From assembly GCF_002835665.1 (NCBI RefSeq), contig NZ_PIZV01000050.1, positions 1 through 58,791 on the forward strand: DNA of 58,791 nucleotides, given 5' to 3'. The notes beneath the pieces were generated by a model, which searched no databases, was not told the DNA's origin, and was given only the letters and a program-made list of their open reading frames with translations. Of this stretch, positions 58,472-58,791 are shown in pieces (within the stretch, counting starts at the first letter, position 1; each line of letters opens with the position of its first letter). Source of the stretch: Chryseobacterium sp. PMSZPI (GTDB lineage: Bacteria > Bacteroidota > Bacteroidia > Flavobacteriales > Weeksellaceae). The position numbers were made by a program, and so were the translations under genes.

Positions 58472-58791
58472 TTAAAACTCAATATCCCAGATTCCTGCTC
58501 TACGCTCAAGCTCAACTAAAGCAGCAGCATTATCTGCAAGAGCCTGGTAGTAATCTTTTCTTACATCATTATAGGTTCGCTGTGCATTCAGTACTTCCAG
58601 GATGGAACTTTCTCCTCTTTTGTAGCTGTATGTAATCCCATCCAATATGCTTTTGGCTTCTGTAAGCATTCCGTTATGGAATTGCTTGACCTGTTTTTGG
58701 GTAGCTACATATTGTTGATAAGCTTGCATCACCTCAGCTCGTATTCCTTGCTCAATTTGTTGGTACTCAACTTCTGCCTGAGAATGGGCCA
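58472..58791 (-). CDS. TolC family outer membrane efflux protein (5' end outside window)
   Basis: Only the last about 106 codons are visible; the frame stays open to the right edge, with no stop. It encodes the end of a TolC-type periplasmic helix pair (AEVEYQQIEQG, then YQQYVATQKQVKQFHNGMLT) and the family's C-terminal segment YKRGESSILEVLNAQRTYND with ALVELERRAGIWDIEF at the end. This is a second TolC-family channel, different from the one at 3912-5324. In this family the motif YKRGESSILEVLNAQRTYND is the usual repeat-2 signature. The upstream partner genes (adaptor, permease) should lie beyond the edge. A GTG at 58732 is not the start. Confidence 0.88.
   Translation of the reverse strand, partial: AHSQAEVEYQQIEQGIRAEVMQAYQQYVATQKQVKQFHNGMLTEAKSILDGITYSYKRGESSILEVLNAQRTYNDVRKDYYQALADNAAALVELERRAGIWDIEF

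Noticed and set aside
1..58791. CRISPR arrays, tRNA or rRNA genes, phage or transposase genes
   Set aside because: Read for regular spaced repeats, cloverleaf-type sequences and integrase or transposase motifs; none was recognised. A tRNAscan or HMM search could still find something I missed.

Overview
The window looks like chromosome of a Chryseobacterium-like member of the Bacteroidota (Flavobacteriia, Weeksellaceae). The evidence is the low GC content, promoter -7 boxes of the TAnnTTTG type with no Shine-Dalgarno sequences, three proteins with type IX secretion (T9SS) C-terminal sorting domains next to a T9SS plug gene, lipoproteins with flavobacterial signals, and several families of short palindromic intergenic repeats. 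I saw no tRNA, rRNA, CRISPR array, prophage, transposase or replication origin. The genus is inferred from overall style, not from a database match.

Layout. 1-3.7 kb: core metabolism (nadA cut by the left edge, gmk, yicC, miaA). 3.9-11.1 kb: a complete RND multidrug efflux locus on the minus strand (tetR, adaptor, permease, outer membrane factor) with four near-identical palindromes that I read as TetR operators. 11.4-12 kb: a thioredoxin-like protein. 12.1-18.3 kb: a probable trehalose-use locus, with an AraC regulator divergent from an MFS carrier, trehalase and TonB-dependent receptor. 18.5-22.9 kb: an MBL-fold hydrolase, the T9SS plug protein and a secreted M4 protease. 22.9-25.4 kb: a nfu / FMN reductase / hemH operon. 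25.5-36.4 kb: gamma carbonic anhydrase, PIF1-like helicase, lipoprotein astacin protease, LLM oxidoreductase, ribB with a degenerate GTP cyclohydrolase II domain, a Crp-like regulator, fmt and recQ.

36.4-40.8 kb: three tandem OmpA-like outer membrane proteins, one lacking the peptidoglycan-binding domain. 40.8-45.6 kb: folK, sppA, a GlsB-type membrane protein, ftsY with an exported RidA paralogue, and rpmB-rpmG-DUF4295. 45.8-53.7 kb: a VCBS-repeat T9SS cargo, lnt, vanZ-like, proC, murB, a lipoprotein and an aminotransferase. 53.9-58.8 kb: a large fibronectin/GEVED T9SS cargo, an unrecognised exported coiled-coil protein, a DUF1801 protein, and the 3' end of a second TolC-family gene cut by the right edge.

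The genes are mostly housekeeping and envelope functions. A wholly new multi-gene system is not evident. The parts most worth a second look are the TetR operator set, the trehalose locus without SusD, the RibB-X fusion, the tandem OmpA genes with signs of gene conversion, and the dense set of REP/MITE-like repeats. Apparently leaderless genes are also notable.
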